Source of the DNA: Marinimicrobium koreense
GTDB taxonomy: Bacteria > Pseudomonadota > Gammaproteobacteria > Pseudomonadales > Cellvibrionaceae
Length of the DNA: 64,000 nucleotides
Direction: 5' to 3'
Assembly: GCF_003762925.1 (NCBI RefSeq)
Contig: NZ_RJUK01000001.1
Span: 248,001-312,000, forward strand
Below the pieces are notes generated by a model. That model made no database searches, had not been told where the DNA came from, and was given only the letters and a program-made list of their open reading frames with translations. Positions 1 to 9,437 of the stretch are shown here, piece after piece; position 1 is the first letter of the stretch; each line of letters begins with the position of its first letter. A program made the translations under genes and the position numbers.

Positions 1-1272
1 ACCCCCGAGGGTGCCCGGGATTACCTGGTGCCCTCTCGCACCCACGAGAACAAATTTTTCGCTCTGCCCCAGTCTCCCCAGCTGTTCAAACAGCTGTTGA
101 TGGTGTCTGGGTTCGATCGCTACTACCAGATCGCCAAGTGCTTCCGCGATGAAGACCTGCGCGCCGATCGCCAGCCGGAATTCACCCAGATCGATATTGA
201 AACCTCCTTTATGGACGAAGAGGGCATCATGTCGGTCACCGAGGGCATGATCCGCACCATCTTCCAGACACTTAAAGAGGTGGACCTGGGCGACTTCCCG
301 CGCATGACCTATGCCGATGCGATGCAGAAGTACGGCTCCGACAAGCCGGACCTGCGTATCCCGCTGGAGCTGGTGGATGTAAAGGATCTGATGGGCGAGG
401 TGGACTTCAAGGTCTTCTCCGGCCCGGCCAAAGACCCCAAAGGCCGCGTCACCGCCCTGAAAGTGCCCGGCGGCAACGAGAAGCTGACCCGCAAGCAGAT
501 CGACGACTACACCAAGTTTGTTGGCATCTACGGTGCCAAGGGCTTGGCCTACATCAAGGTCAATGACAAAAATGATCTGGAAGAGGGCCTGCAGTCGCCG
601 ATCGTGAAGTTCCTGCCCACCGACGTGCGCAAAGCCATTCTGGAGCGGGTAGAAGCCGACAATGGCGACCTGATCTTCTTCGGTGCCGATAAGGCCACCG
701 TGGTAAGCGAAGCCTTGGGCGCGCTGCGCTGCAAGCTGGGTGAAGATCTGGAGCTGTACACCTGCGAGTGGGCTCCCCTGTGGGTGGTCGACTTCCCGAT
801 GTTCGAGGAAGAAGACGACGGTTCTCTGAACAGTCTGCACCACCCGTTCACCGCGCCTTCCTGCTCCCCGGAGGAGCTGGAGAAGAGCCCGGAGACGGCC
901 CTGTCCCGCGCCTACGATATGGTGCTCAACGGCACCGAGCTGGGTGGCGGCTCTATCCGTATTCACAACCAGACCATGCAGCAGGCGGTATTCCGCGCGC
1001 TGGGCATTGGTGAAGAGGAGCAGCGCGAGAAGTTCGGCTTCCTGCTGGATGCCCTCAAATACGGCGCCCCCCCGCACGGTGGCCTGGCCTTCGGTCTGGA
1101 CCGTCTGATCATGCTGATGATCGGCGCCGGTTCGATCCGCGATGTGATCGCCTTCCCGAAAACCCAAAGCGCCGCCTGCGTCATGACCGACGCGCCGGGT
1201 GCGGTAGACGAACAGCAGCTCAAAGACCTGCACATCCGTCTGCGTAAAAAAGAGAAGCCCGCGAGCGAGTAG
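1..1272 (+). CDS. aspS: Aspartyl-tRNA synthetase, 3' part
   Basis: Class II aspartyl-tRNA synthetase, which charges tRNA(Asp) in the cytoplasm. The frame is open from base 1 ([15 protein letters not shown]), so the 5' end lies outside the window. About 423 residues are present, against roughly 590 in the full bacterial enzyme; the N-terminal anticodon-binding OB fold is missing. Class II motif 2 is seen in [18 protein letters not shown] and motif 3 in [13 protein letters not shown] near the C-terminus, with the bacterial GAD insertion between them. The protein ends in a basic tail ([11 protein letters not shown]). yebC and the ruv genes follow, a usual gammaproteobacterial order. Identification is firm; only the truncation is unusual. 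Confidence 0.97.
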   Translation, partial: TPEGARDYLVPSRTHENKFFALPQSPQLFKQLLMVSGFDRYYQIAKCFRDEDLRADRQPEFTQIDIETSFMDEEGIMSVTEGMIRTIFQTLKEVDLGDFPRMTYADAMQKYGSDKPDLRIPLELVDVKDLMGEVDFKVFSGPAKDPKGRVTALKVPGGNEKLTRKQIDDYTKFVGIYGAKGLAYIKVNDKNDLEEGLQSPIVKFLPTDVRKAILERVEADNGDLIFFGADKATVVSEALGALRCKLGEDLELYTCEWAPLWVVDFPMFEEEDDGSLNSLHHPFTAPSCSPEELEKSPETALSRAYDMVLNGTELGGGSIRIHNQTMQQAVFRALGIGEEEQREKFGFLLDALKYGAPPHGGLAFGLDRLIMLMIGAGSIRDVIAFPKTQSAACVMTDAPGAVDEQQLKDLHIRLRKKEKPASE

Positions 1273-1300
1273 TTTTTAGAGCGTGAGGCAGTGATTTGAC

Positions 1301-1460
1301 GCCTGGGTTCGGGGCAATACTTCCGGGACACGCCGTGAACCCGGTCCTACGCGCTCCCGGCGCTTACGGACACTTCCCACATCCATGTGGGTCGTCCACG
1401 GGGGCTCGGATCGCGGGTCCCCCGCTCTACGGTCCCGGAAGTATTGCCCCGAACCCAGGC
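1301..1460. repeat. Long inverted-repeat element, copy 1
   Basis: Two 28-bp arms (1301-1328 and 1433-1460) are perfect reverse complements around a loop of about 104 bp. The loop contains ACGCCGTGAA, CGGTCCTACGCGCTCCCGG and the small palindrome CCCACATCCATGTGGG. The loop is nearly identical to that of the copy at 3173-3334, but the arm sequences differ completely. It lies downstream of aspS. No open frame or transposase is associated. Confidence 0.85.
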
Positions 1461-1495
1461 TCGCTTGGTCACTCTGTAAGCAGTCTGAGTAGCGA

Positions 1496-1596
1496 GTAGG
1501 TCGGATTAACGCTCAGCGCGTAATCCGACACGCAAACACACAAGAAAACTCGGTGCCTCAATTGTCGGATTACGGCCAAGGCCTAATCCGACCTAC
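1496..1596. repeat. REP-like palindromic pair
   Basis: The outer arms GTAGGTCGGATTA and TAATCCGACCTAC are reverse complements, and each half holds an inner palindrome around TAATCCGAC / GTCGGATTA. This is the REP type often associated with RAYT transposases in gammaproteobacteria. No RAYT gene is visible here. Confidence 0.75.
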
Positions 1597-1651
1597 GGGG
1601 ACATGGACTCTGTAGCAGAATGGACAAAAGGTGCTACCAGTGTGCTGAGGG

Positions 1652-1755
1652 CCGATTTGGGGTGTATGGTTGCCAGACCGTGGAGCGGGGGACCCGCGAT
1701 GCGAGCCTACAGGGATGTATTTACGGCGTGTCTGGCAACCATACACCCAAAGCGG
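1652..1755. repeat. Long inverted-repeat element, copy 2 (short loop)
   Basis: Arms of about 26 bp (1652-1678 and 1730-1755) share 19 perfectly complementary bases (GTCTGGCAACCATACACCC on the right), then one indel and one mismatch. The loop of about 51 bp contains GAGCCTACAGGGATGTATTT followed by ACGGCGT, which is shared with the copy at 4441-4541. It lies upstream of yebC. Confidence 0.8.
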
Positions 1756-1837
1756 ACCGGACGTGATTTTAGCGACATACTCCGATTAAAAAGCAACTAA
1801 CCCCGACTTATAACAGACCAGTAAGTGGAGAATATTC

Positions 1838-2581
1838 ATGGCTGGCCACAGTAAATGGGCAAACATCAAACACCGCAAAGCCGCCCAGGACGCCAAACGC
1901 GGTAAAGTATTCACCAAAATCATTCGCGAGCTTACCGTCGCCGCCAAAGGCGGCGCCGCGCCTGAAGACAACCCCCGCCTGCGCACCGCCATGGACAAGG
2001 CGCTTGGCGCCAACATGAAAAAGGACACCATCGACAAGGCCATTGCCCGTGGCGCCGGGGCCGGTGAGGGCGACAACTACGAAGAAGTCACCTACGAAGG
2101 CTACGGCGCCAATGGCATCGCCGTGCTGGTCGAATGCATGACCGACAACAAAAACCGCACCGTCTCCGAAGTGCGCCACGCCTTCAGCAAACGCGGCGGC
2201 AACCTTGGCACCGACGGCTCGGTAGCCTACCTGTTCACCCGCATGGGCCAGATCAGCTTCGAGGGCATCACCGAAGAAGACATCATGGAAGCCGCGCTGG
2301 AAGCCGGGGCCGAGGACATCGTCACCAACAGTGACGGCACCATCGACGTGCGCACGCCCTTCGAGGAGTACTTCGCAGTGAAAGAAGCGCTGGTGGCCGC
2401 CGGCTTCGAGCCGACCAACAGCGAAATCATCATGCTCCCGTCCACCACCATTGAAGTGGACAAAGAAGGTGCTGAGAAGCTGTTGGCGCTGATCGACATG
2501 CTCGAAGACCTGGACGATGTCCAGAACGTCTACACCAACGGCGACATCCCCGATGAGGTGATGGAGCAACTGAACGCATAA
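1838..2581 (+). CDS. yebC: YebC/PmpR family protein
   Basis: A 247-residue YebC/TACO1 family protein, the usual length. It opens with the conserved [18 protein letters not shown]. Members bind DNA or act as transcription or translation factors; some bacterial members have been linked to translation of difficult peptide stretches. Which role this copy has cannot be read from the sequence. The start at 1838 follows a purine-rich GTGGAG. It lies upstream of ruvC, the standard yebC-ruvCAB arrangement. A very acidic C-terminal half with [16 protein letters not shown] is typical of the family. Confidence 0.95.
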   Translation: MAGHSKWANIKHRKAAQDAKRGKVFTKIIRELTVAAKGGAAPEDNPRLRTAMDKALGANMKKDTIDKAIARGAGAGEGDNYEEVTYEGYGANGIAVLVECMTDNKNRTVSEVRHAFSKRGGNLGTDGSVAYLFTRMGQISFEGITEEDIMEAALEAGAEDIVTNSDGTIDVRTPFEEYFAVKEALVAAGFEPTNSEIIMLPSTTIEVDKEGAEKLLALIDMLEDLDDVQNVYTNGDIPDEVMEQLNA

Positions 2582-2607
2582 AGGGGCGTCAAGCCCCAGA
2601 GGTGGCC

Positions 2608-3126
2608 ATGACCCGCATACTGGGTATCGACCCGGGTTCGCGCAAGACCGGCTTTGGTGTGATCGAGCGCATCGGCGGCAAAGTGGCCTATATCACCAGC
2701 GGCGTGATTAGGGTGCCCGAAGGCAGTCTGCCGGAGCGTCTCAAGGTGATTTTTGACGCCATCACCCAGATCGTCCAGCAGCAGAGCCCGGATGTGGTGG
2801 CCATTGAGCAGATTTTCATGGCCAAAAATGCCAGCTCGTCCCTCAAACTGGGCCAGGCCCGCGGCGCGGCGATCACCGCCGCCGTGGTGCAGGACCTCTC
2901 GGTCTACGAGTACGAAGCCCGAAAGGTCAAACAGTCGGTGGTCGGTACTGGCGCGGCGGACAAGGCGCAGGTACAACACATGGTCAAGGCCCTTCTGCGC
3001 CTACCGGGCACCCCCCAGGAAGACGCCGCCGACGCCCTGGCCGTAGCCCTCTGCCACGCCAATACCCAAGACCAATTGATCGCCTTGGCGGGCAAACGCA
3101 GTTTCCGGCGGGGTAGGGTGGTGTAG
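2608..3126 (+). CDS. ruvC: Holliday junction endonuclease RuvC
   Basis: RuvC resolves Holliday junctions by symmetric nicking, together with RuvAB. The acidic residues of the RNase H-like active site are visible: Asp in LGIDPGSRK near the N-terminus, Glu in VVAIEQIF, and the aspartates of EDAADALAVALCH. The 172-residue length is normal. The ATG at 2608 is preferred over the GTG at 2602 because AGAGG lies just upstream and the family begins MTRILGIDPG. It starts 26 bp after yebC. A repeat-filled gap of about 660 bp separates it from ruvA. Confidence 0.96.
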   Translation: MTRILGIDPGSRKTGFGVIERIGGKVAYITSGVIRVPEGSLPERLKVIFDAITQIVQQQSPDVVAIEQIFMAKNASSSLKLGQARGAAITAAVVQDLSVYEYEARKVKQSVVGTGAADKAQVQHMVKALLRLPGTPQEDAADALAVALCHANTQDQLIALAGKRSFRRGRVV

Positions 3127-3172
3127 TTTTTCCGAACCTCTCTGAATTACCTGCAGTGGTTGCGGAGAGTCC

Positions 3173-3334
3173 GGTCTGAAGTGGGGTAAGGGGTTCCCAG
3201 ACACGCCGTGAATACGGTCCTACGCGCTCCCGGCGCTTACGGACACTTCCCACATCCATGTGGGTCGTCCACGTAGGCTCGCATCGCCGGTCCCCGGCTC
3301 CACGGTCTGGGAACCCCTTACCCCACACCAGACC
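3173..3334. repeat. Long inverted-repeat element, copy 3 (long loop)
   Basis: Arms of 30 bp (3173-3202 and 3305-3334) are complementary except at two positions; the perfect inner part is GTCTGGGAACCCCTTACCCC plus two more bases. The loop of about 102 bp closely matches that of the element at 1301-1460, while the arms are unrelated to it. It lies just after ruvC. Confidence 0.85.
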
Positions 3335-3375
3335 TCCGAGCGCTGCAGAGAATAATTTGCGCGTTCTGCTCAGTC

Positions 3376-3459
3376 GTAGGTCGGATTAGCGAAGCGTAAT
3401 CCGACATTGGGCACGGAATCCCAGAAAGCGTCGGGTTACGCTTCGCTAACCCGACCTAC
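3376..3459. repeat. REP-like palindromic pair
   Basis: GTAGGTCGGATTAGCGAAGC with its TAATCCGAC continuation faces a near-reverse copy, GCTTCGCTAACCCGACCTAC. It is the same type as the pair at 1496-1596. The two halves are separated by about 20 bp. No RAYT gene is in the window. Confidence 0.78.
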
Positions 3460-3515
3460 GGTTGTAGGTATTTAAGTGTGGGTTGAAAGAGCGTAAGGCC
3501 TGAATTTGGCACTGA

Positions 3516-3627
3516 GGCCCGATGCGGGGTAACCCCTTCGTGAACTCTCTGAGGCATGGATGCCGATGAGAAGCCCCCATGGATGGGTTCACGGCGGGTT
3601 CACGAAGGGGTTACCCCGTAGCGGGCC
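3516..3627. repeat. Long inverted-repeat element, copy 4 (short loop)
   Basis: Arms of about 30 bp (from 3516; right arm 3598-3627) share 21 consecutive complementary bases (GTTCACGAAGGGGTTACCCC on the right) and diverge at two or three outer positions. The loop of about 52 bp contains CATGGATGCC, CCCCCATGGATGGG and TTCACGGCGGG, a variant of the loops in the other copies. Confidence 0.8.
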
Positions 3628-3721
3628 GGACCGGCTGGAGAATCCGACCTTCTGGGCACGGCGGGCTCTGCCCGGTAGCGGACCAGACTTGTTGATTCAG
3701 CAACAGATCAGAATAGACACA

Positions 3722-3760
3722 GGATGGCGGATGCGGGCTTTCGCCCTTATCCGCCCTACG
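3722..3760. repeat. Short REP-like hairpin
   Basis: GGATGGCGGATGCGGGC, TTT, then CGCCCTTATCCGCCCTAC form a hairpin with a few mismatches. It resembles a dispersed REP type seen in many gammaproteobacteria. It lies about 30 bp upstream of ruvA. Confidence 0.65.
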
Positions 3761-3787
3761 AGTTACACGAATGCACCGGGGTAAAGT

Positions 3788-4402
3788 ATGATCGGACGCT
3801 TACGCGGCACATTGCTCGAAAAACAACCGCCTCACCTACTGATAGACGTACAGGGCGTGGGGTACGAAGTTCAGGCGCCCATGACTACCTTCTACCGGCT
3901 GCCCGAACTGGGAGCCGACGTCACGCTCCACACCCACCTGGCCATCAGCGAAAGCGCCCACCAACTGTTCGCCTTCGCCGACCAGCGGGATCGGAGCTTG
4001 TTTCGCACCCTGATCAAAGTCAACGGCGTCGGCCCCAAAATGGCCATCGCCATCCTCTCGGGCATGGAAGCCGACGACATCGCCCGCTGCGTGCGGGAAG
4101 ACAAAGTCTCCGCCCTGACCAAAGTGCCGGGAGTTGGTAAAAAAACCGCCGAGCGGCTGGTCATCGAGCTGCGCGACCGCCTCAAAGGCTGGGAGCTGCC
4201 CCGGGAAGACCTGGCCGGCGACCTGCTGCCTGAACCGGAGGCCTCGAGAGACGATCACCAGGAAGAGGCCGAGAGCGCGCTGATTGCCCTGGGTTACAAG
4301 CCCGCCGAAGCCGCCCGCATGATCAGCGCCGCCGCAAAACAGGACCCGGCCGCCGGCAGCCAGGAACTGATCCGCCTGGCGTTAAGAGCCCTCAGCGTAT
4401 AG
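3788..4402 (+). CDS. ruvA: Holliday junction branch migration subunit RuvA
   Basis: RuvA binds the four-way junction and loads the RuvB motor. It is 204 residues long, the normal size. The N-terminal OB fold (MIGRLRGTLLEK, GVGYEV) is followed by the two helix-hairpin-helix motifs (LIKVNGVGPKMAIAIL and LTKVPGVGKKTAERLVIEL) and a C-terminal RuvB-contact domain (ALIALGYKPAEAARMI). ruvB follows after a 222-bp gap that carries one of the inverted-repeat elements. I did not find a LexA-type operator upstream, so SOS control is not shown. Confidence 0.96.
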   Translation: MIGRLRGTLLEKQPPHLLIDVQGVGYEVQAPMTTFYRLPELGADVTLHTHLAISESAHQLFAFADQRDRSLFRTLIKVNGVGPKMAIAILSGMEADDIARCVREDKVSALTKVPGVGKKTAERLVIELRDRLKGWELPREDLAGDLLPEPEASRDDHQEEAESALIALGYKPAEAARMISAAAKQDPAAGSQELIRLALRALSV

Positions 4403-4440
4403 AAAAATAGCCCTCAGCGTTTAGGACGAACACATAACCG

Positions 4441-4541
4441 AGTGCCGGTGAACCTTTGCGGGACCGTTTGCCGCAGGGATAGCGGCAACCGAGCCTACAG
4501 GGAGGTATTTACGGCGTGTCCCGCAAAGGTTTACCGGCACT
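4441..4541. repeat. Long inverted-repeat element, copy 5 (short loop)
   Basis: Arms of 23 bp (4441-4463 and 4519-4541) are complementary with a single G:T-type mismatch (AGTGCCGGTGAACCTTTGCG on the left). The loop of about 55 bp holds GAGCCTACAGGGAGGTATTT then ACGGCGTG, nearly the same as in the copy at 1652-1755. It lies between ruvA and ruvB. Confidence 0.82.
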
Positions 4542-4624
4542 TGGCCACAAATTAAGCCTCAATAGAGCCCCTCCCGTCCGGTCTGATAGACTGTGCTCCG
4601 GATTGTGACCACTGAGTAGTTCCC

Positions 4625-5647
4625 ATGATTGAAACCGATCGCCTGATTGATGCGGCACCTCGCGAGCGCGAAGACGTGATCGACCGCGCCGTGCGCCCCA
4701 AGGCGCTGGCCGACTACATTGGCCAGCCCGCCGTGCGCGAGCAGATGGAAATATTTATCGGCGCGGCCCAGAAACGGGGTGAAGCGCTGGATCACACCCT
4801 AGTGTTCGGCCCGCCGGGCCTGGGTAAGACCACCCTCGCCAATATCATCGCCACCGAGATGGGGGTCTCCCTGAAAAGCACCTCCGGCCCGGTGTTGGAA
4901 AAGGCCGGTGATCTGGCCGCGCTGATGACCAATCTGGAGCCCGGCGATGTACTCTTTATCGACGAAATTCATCGCCTGAGCCCGGTGGTGGAGGAAATTC
5001 TCTACCCGGCCATGGAGGACTTTCAGCTCGATATCATGATCGGTGAAGGGCCTGCGGCCCGCTCCATCAAACTGGATCTGCCGCCGTTTACCCTGGTGGG
5101 GGCAACCACCCGGGCCGGCCTGTTGACCTCGCCGTTGCGGGACCGATTTGGCATTGTCCAGCGCCTGGAGTTCTACTCCGTAGCGGATCTGACCCGCATT
5201 GTGCTGCGAGCGGCGGAGCTGATCGGGGTCAATATGGAAGAGTCCGGTGCGGTCGAAGTGGCCAAGCGGGCGCGAGGCACCCCTCGGGTGGCCAACCGCC
5301 TGTTACGTCGGGTACGCGATTACGCAGAGATGCGTGGCGACGGTGTGGTGACCTCGGAAATGGCCGATCTGGCCCTGAATATGCTCAAAGTGGACGAGCG
5401 TGGTTTTGATCATATGGACCGCCGCCTGCTGCTGGCGCTGATGGACAACTTTGATGGTGGCCCGGTGGGTATTGAAAGCCTGGCTGCCGCCATCAGTGAA
5501 GAGCGGGGCACCATCGAGGACGTGATTGAGCCCTACCTGATCCAACAGGGGTTCATGGCACGCACGCCTCGCGGCCGTATTCTCACCGCCAATGCCTATC
5601 TGCACTTCGGAGTGGATTTACCAAAGCGCCTCAGGGAGAGTGACTGA
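4625..5647 (+). CDS. ruvB: Holliday junction helicase RuvB
   Basis: AAA+ ATPase that drives branch migration with RuvA. It is 340 residues long, the standard length. Walker A is [11 protein letters not shown] (about residues 60-70), Walker B is [10 protein letters not shown], sensor 1 lies in [11 protein letters not shown] and the arginine finger region in TSPLRDRFG. The C-terminal winged helix ends with [13 protein letters not shown]. ybgC starts five bases after the ruvB stop, so the two genes are probably co-transcribed, linking the repair genes to the Tol-Pal cluster. Confidence 0.97.
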   Translation: MIETDRLIDAAPREREDVIDRAVRPKALADYIGQPAVREQMEIFIGAAQKRGEALDHTLVFGPPGLGKTTLANIIATEMGVSLKSTSGPVLEKAGDLAALMTNLEPGDVLFIDEIHRLSPVVEEILYPAMEDFQLDIMIGEGPAARSIKLDLPPFTLVGATTRAGLLTSPLRDRFGIVQRLEFYSVADLTRIVLRAAELIGVNMEESGAVEVAKRARGTPRVANRLLRRVRDYAEMRGDGVVTSEMADLALNMLKVDERGFDHMDRRLLLALMDNFDGGPVGIESLAAAISEERGTIEDVIEPYLIQQGFMARTPRGRILTANAYLHFGVDLPKRLRESD

Positions 5648-5651
5648 CACT

Positions 5652-6110
5652 ATGAGCCTGATTTCAAGCCGGAGTGAGACGGAGGTCTCAGAGTCAGCCT
5701 TGGCGGGTGAATTTTCCTTGCCGGTCAGGGTCTACATCGAAGACACCGATGCCGGAGGGATTGTCTACTACGTGAACTATTTAAAGTTCATGGAGCGTTG
5801 TCGAACCGAATTTCTGCGCCAGTTAGGGTATGATAAGCCGGCCATTCTGGATGACGGTCTGCTGTTGGTCGTACACAAGGCCGAGGTGCAGTACCATCGC
5901 TCCGCCCGACTCGATGACGCGTTGCGCGTGACCGCGCGGATCGAGAAACTGGCGCGCACCAACGTGGTTTTTCACCAGTCCGTCTGGCGAGGGAACGAAC
6001 TGTTGTGTGACGGTCTAATCCGGATTGCCTGCGTGTGCGGTGAGAGTTTCCGCCCGCGTCCGATTCCAACGGAAATGCAGAAAAAAATCGCATCCACTAC
6101 TGAGAGCTGA
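5652..6110 (+). CDS. ybgC: Tol-Pal associated acyl-CoA thioesterase YbgC
   Basis: Hot-dog fold thioesterase of 152 residues, usually the first gene of the tol-pal operon. The family signature VYIEDTDAGGIVYYVNYLKFMERCRTEFL holds the catalytic Asp in DTDAGG. The frame is open upstream to 5592, but the ATG at 5652 is chosen because ruvB ends at 5647 and the family alignment begins about 25 residues later. Family members hydrolyse short- or long-chain acyl-CoA or acyl-ACP in the cytoplasm. tolQ follows after 7 bp. Confidence 0.93.
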   Translation: MSLISSRSETEVSESALAGEFSLPVRVYIEDTDAGGIVYYVNYLKFMERCRTEFLRQLGYDKPAILDDGLLLVVHKAEVQYHRSARLDDALRVTARIEKLARTNVVFHQSVWRGNELLCDGLIRIACVCGESFRPRPIPTEMQKKIASTTES

Positions 6111-6117
6111 TGATCTT

Positions 6118-6807
6118 ATGCCTCAAGAAAATAACATGTCCATCTGGAGCCTGGTGGCTGAAGCCAGTCTGCTGGTTCAGTTTGTCATGCTGCTCCTGTT
6201 TCTCGCCTCTGTCATCTCCTGGGTCATGATCGTCCAGCGGGGGTTGTACCTGCGTAAGGCTCGTGGCCTGTTTCATGGATTTGAACGGCAGTTCTGGTCC
6301 GGCATTGACCTCAACCAGTTGTACCGTCAGGGCAATGGTAAAACCGCTGAGGGGGCCGAGAATATTTTCCGGGCCGGCTTCAAGGAGTTCACTCGCCTGC
6401 GTCAGCAGAGCGGAGCCAGCTCCGAAGCGGTGATGGAAGGCAGCCAGCGGGCCATGCGCGTGGCGCTTTCCCGCGAGGAAGAAAAGCTGGAGCTGCATCT
6501 GCCATTTCTGGCCAGTGTCGCCTCGGTCAGTCCCTATATCGGACTGTTCGGCACTGTGTGGGGCATCATGAATTCATTCCGGGGCCTGGCCAACGTCCAT
6601 CAGGCGACCCTCGCCACGGTCGCACCGGGCATTGCCGAGGCACTGGTGGCTACCGCCATGGGGCTGTTTGCGGCGATTCCCGCGGTACTGGCGTACAACC
6701 GCTATTCGGCTCGCGCCGAGGCCATGCTCAATTATTACCATACCTTCGCGGAAGAGTTTTCGGCCATCCTGCATCGGCAGGTCCACAGCAAACAGGTTTC
6801 ATCCTGA
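6118..6807 (+). CDS. tolQ: Tol-Pal system protein TolQ
   Basis: Inner-membrane stator subunit of the proton-driven Tol motor, related to ExbB and MotA. From the ATG at 6118 it has 229 residues, as in relatives. The first membrane helix is at about residues 17-37 (LLVQFVMLLLFLASVISWVM). A pair of later helices holds SVSPYIGLFGTVWGIMNSF and GIAEALVATAMGLFAAIPAV, the most conserved TolQ segments. The frame is open further upstream, but that would overlap ybgC. tolR follows after 18 bp. Confidence 0.96.
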   Translation: MPQENNMSIWSLVAEASLLVQFVMLLLFLASVISWVMIVQRGLYLRKARGLFHGFERQFWSGIDLNQLYRQGNGKTAEGAENIFRAGFKEFTRLRQQSGASSEAVMEGSQRAMRVALSREEEKLELHLPFLASVASVSPYIGLFGTVWGIMNSFRGLANVHQATLATVAPGIAEALVATAMGLFAAIPAVLAYNRYSARAEAMLNYYHTFAEEFSAILHRQVHSKQVSS

Positions 6808-6825
6808 TCAAGCGAGGTTGCCGAC

Positions 6826-7254
6826 ATGTCTCCGTTTGGGCGTAAACCCAAAAAGAAGCCTCTGGCTGAAATCAACGTGGTGCCCTACATCGATGTGATG
6901 TTGGTGCTGCTCATTGTGTTTATGGTGACCGCGCCGCTGCTGATGCAGGGCGTTCAGGTCGAATTACCTCAGGCGCCCTCCGAGCCGCTGGAAGACGATG
7001 ACGTAGAGCCGTTGATCGTGTCCATCAAAAAGGACGGCACCTACTACATCAACCTGGGCGGGGATCAGGAGCAGGCGCGCCCGCTCGCGGAGATCAAGGA
7101 AACGGTCGGGAAGGTGCTGCGCCAGAAACCCGAAACCCCCGTGCTGGTATGGGGCGATCAGGAAGTGGGCTACGGCTTGGTCGTGCAACTGATGACCGAG
7201 CTGCAAAGTGCCGGGGCTCCCTCGGTGGGGCTTGTCACCGAACCGCCACAGTGA
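6826..7254 (+). CDS. tolR: Tol-Pal system protein TolR
   Basis: Second stator subunit of the Tol motor (ExbD family), 142 residues. A basic N-terminus (KPKKKPLAEINVVPYID) leads into one membrane helix (VMLVLLIVFMVTAPLLM). Asp23 in PYIDVMLVLL is the conserved proton-carrying residue. The periplasmic domain follows, ending SVGLVTEPPQ. It sits between tolQ and tolA, which is its normal place. Confidence 0.96.
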   Translation: MSPFGRKPKKKPLAEINVVPYIDVMLVLLIVFMVTAPLLMQGVQVELPQAPSEPLEDDDVEPLIVSIKKDGTYYINLGGDQEQARPLAEIKETVGKVLRQKPETPVLVWGDQEVGYGLVVQLMTELQSAGAPSVGLVTEPPQ

Positions 7255-7264
7255 TCACAGATTT

Positions 7265-8059
7265 ATGACCCTGAAGGCTTATACACTTCCCCTGTTGATC
7301 AGCCTCTCGCTGCACGCTCTGGTGTTCGCTCTGGTGTTTTCGACCTGGGACGCACGCCCGGAGCCGCGTGATGTACAGCGGCCCCGTGTGGTTCAGGCCA
7401 AGGTGGTTGAGTATACGCCCAAGAGTCAGCGTCAGGCGGAACAGCAAGCGGCGCAACAGAAAGTGATTGATATGCGCCAGCGCCAACAGGAGCGTGAGCG
7501 CCAGGAGGCCGAACGTCGCCGCCAGCAGGAAGAGGCTCGTAGGGCGCAGGCACAGCGAGAAAAGCGCGAGCAAGAACAGCGGGCGCAGGCGGAAAAGGAG
7601 CGCCAGGAGGCTGAACGCCGACGTAAAGAGCGGGAAGCCGCCGAGCAACGGCGCCGGGAGCAGGAGCTACAGGCCGAACGCGAGCAGCTGGAGCGTCAGC
7701 AGCAACTGGACCGCGCCCTGGCGGAAGAAGCCGAATTTTTTGAGGAACAACAGGCCCAGGAAGTGGCTCAGAGCTACGTCGATGTCATGGCGCAGCGCAT
7801 CGAAAACAACTGGAGCCGGCCGCCGTCTGCCCGCATGGGTATGCAGTGTGTACTGGAGATTCAACTGGTGCCCACGGGGCAGGTGGTCAACGTTACGGTC
7901 GTGGAGAGCAGCGGGAACAGTGCTTTTGACCGCTCGGCAGAGCAGGCGGTCAAGCGTATCGATCGCTTCGAGGAGATTCAGGGGATGCCTTCCCACGTGT
8001 TTGAAAGTCAATTTCGCCAGTTGCGGCTGGTGTTTAAACCAGAGGATTTGAGATTGTGA
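7265..8059 (+). CDS. tolA: Cell envelope protein TolA
   Basis: TolA spans the periplasm and couples the TolQR motor to TolB/Pal at the outer membrane. From the ATG at 7265 it has 264 residues: a short cytoplasmic start, one membrane helix ([18 protein letters not shown]), a long charged Gln/Glu/Arg/Ala-rich helix (about residues 55-165), and the C-terminal domain III ([18 protein letters not shown] to FKPEDLRL). The charged region is shorter than in E. coli. Its stop overlaps the GTG start of tolB (GTGA), pointing to translational coupling. Confidence 0.95.
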   Translation: MTLKAYTLPLLISLSLHALVFALVFSTWDARPEPRDVQRPRVVQAKVVEYTPKSQRQAEQQAAQQKVIDMRQRQQERERQEAERRRQQEEARRAQAQREKREQEQRAQAEKERQEAERRRKEREAAEQRRREQELQAEREQLERQQQLDRALAEEAEFFEEQQAQEVAQSYVDVMAQRIENNWSRPPSARMGMQCVLEIQLVPTGQVVNVTVVESSGNSAFDRSAEQAVKRIDRFEEIQGMPSHVFESQFRQLRLVFKPEDLRL

Positions 8060-9357
8060 GACAGTGTCTGGCATTGGTCGTTTTGTGGGCGCTGTGTTTG
8101 GGAGCCCAGGCGCAGCTGACGATTGAAATCACCCGCGGGGTGGACAACCCGACCCGGATTGCGGTGGCGCCTCTGGAAATAGTCGGTGGTCCCGGCCTGC
8201 CGGAGGACATCAGCCGTATCATTGAAGATAACCTGCGTCGTAGCGGGCAATTTGCTCCGATAGCCCGTGAAGACATGCTGTCCTTCCCGCACCGGGAGCA
8301 GGATGTGCACTTCCGCGACTGGCGGGTGCTGGACGCCGAATATCTGATTGTCGGGCGGGTTGAGAACGTCTCAGGCCTTTATCAGGTGCATTATGACCTC
8401 TACGACGTGCTCAACCAGCGCAAAATCCTCAGCAAACAGATTGTCGAGGGCTCTGAACGACAGTTGCGGGATATTGCCCATGCGATCAGTGATCGTGTCT
8501 ACGAGTCCTTGACCGGGATTCCCGGGGCGTTTTCCACCGAAGTGATCTACGTCGAGGTACTGCGCAATCGAACCCAGGGAGGAGAGGTCAACGATACCTT
8601 TCGCCTGATGCGCGCCGATGCCGATGGTGCCCGTCCGACCATGTTGCTCGAGTCCGACCAGCCCATTCTGTCGCCGGTATGGTCCCCCGATGGACGCCGG
8701 GTGGCCTATGTGTCGTTTGAAACCACTCGTCCGGCCATCTTTGTGCAAAACCTCGCTACTGGGGAAAGAGAGCAACTGACGGACTTCCAGGGGCTCAATG
8801 GTGCGCCGGCCTGGTCGCCGGACGGCAAGAAGCTGGCTCTGACCCTGTCGAAGGACGGCAACCCGGAAATCTACACTCTGGATATTGACTCGGGAAATTT
8901 CACTCGCATGACCCAACATTTTGCCATCGACACCGAGCCGAGCTGGACTGCCGATGGAAAAGGCATTATTTTTACCTCTAATCGGGGTGGAAAACCCCAG
9001 ATTTACCAGGTAACGCTTGCCAATGGTCGTGTGGAACGCTTAACCTTCGAGGGTGATTACAACGCCAGGGGGCGCATCTCCCAGGACGGTCGCACCATGG
9101 TGATGGTGCACCAGCGCAATGATGTGTTCCACATTGCCGCACAGGATCTTGAGACCGGAACGCTGCGCATCCTGACAGAGACGTACCTGGATGAATCACC
9201 CAGCATTGCGCCAAATGGTGCTATGCTGATTTATGCGACGCGTCGCAACGATAAAGGCGTCTTGGCGGTAGTGTCGCTGGACGCCGGAACACGCTATTTT
9301 CTGCCTTCCGAGCAAGGGGATGTGCGAGAACCCGCCTGGTCGCCCTATTTCGACTAG
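8056..9357 (+). CDS. tolB: Tol-Pal system beta-propeller protein TolB
   Basis: Periplasmic TolB, 433 residues, which binds Pal and TolA. The GTG start gives a Sec signal peptide ([18 protein letters not shown]). Residues about 25-160 form the N-terminal domain, followed by six propeller blades with repeated [25 protein letters not shown] and [13 protein letters not shown] motifs. It ends with the blade motif EPAWSPYFD. The start overlaps tolA by four bases. An 80-bp gap containing a GC-rich hairpin (CGCCC/GGGCG) separates it from pal. Confidence 0.96.
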   Translation: MRQCLALVVLWALCLGAQAQLTIEITRGVDNPTRIAVAPLEIVGGPGLPEDISRIIEDNLRRSGQFAPIAREDMLSFPHREQDVHFRDWRVLDAEYLIVGRVENVSGLYQVHYDLYDVLNQRKILSKQIVEGSERQLRDIAHAISDRVYESLTGIPGAFSTEVIYVEVLRNRTQGGEVNDTFRLMRADADGARPTMLLESDQPILSPVWSPDGRRVAYVSFETTRPAIFVQNLATGEREQLTDFQGLNGAPAWSPDGKKLALTLSKDGNPEIYTLDIDSGNFTRMTQHFAIDTEPSWTADGKGIIFTSNRGGKPQIYQVTLANGRVERLTFEGDYNARGRISQDGRTMVMVHQRNDVFHIAAQDLETGTLRILTETYLDESPSIAPNGAMLIYATRRNDKGVLAVVSLDAGTRYFLPSEQGDVREPAWSPYFD

Positions 9358-9437
9358 GATGTGGGAGTCGTAAGCTGGTTTGTAAACCGCCCATCGGGCG
9401 GACTTGAGAAGATCAACAACTGATGATGGAGTCACAC

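Noticed and set aside
1296-1499. 67-codon + strand frame after aspS (and similar short frames at 1603, 3560 and 2984)
   Set aside because: They run through the inverted repeats and REP elements, and the peptides only reflect the repeat sequence.
1301-4541. CRISPR array or integron attC sites
   Set aside because: The repeats are long hairpins with changing arms, not short identical direct repeats with equal spacers. There are no cas genes, no integrase and no conserved attC core sites.
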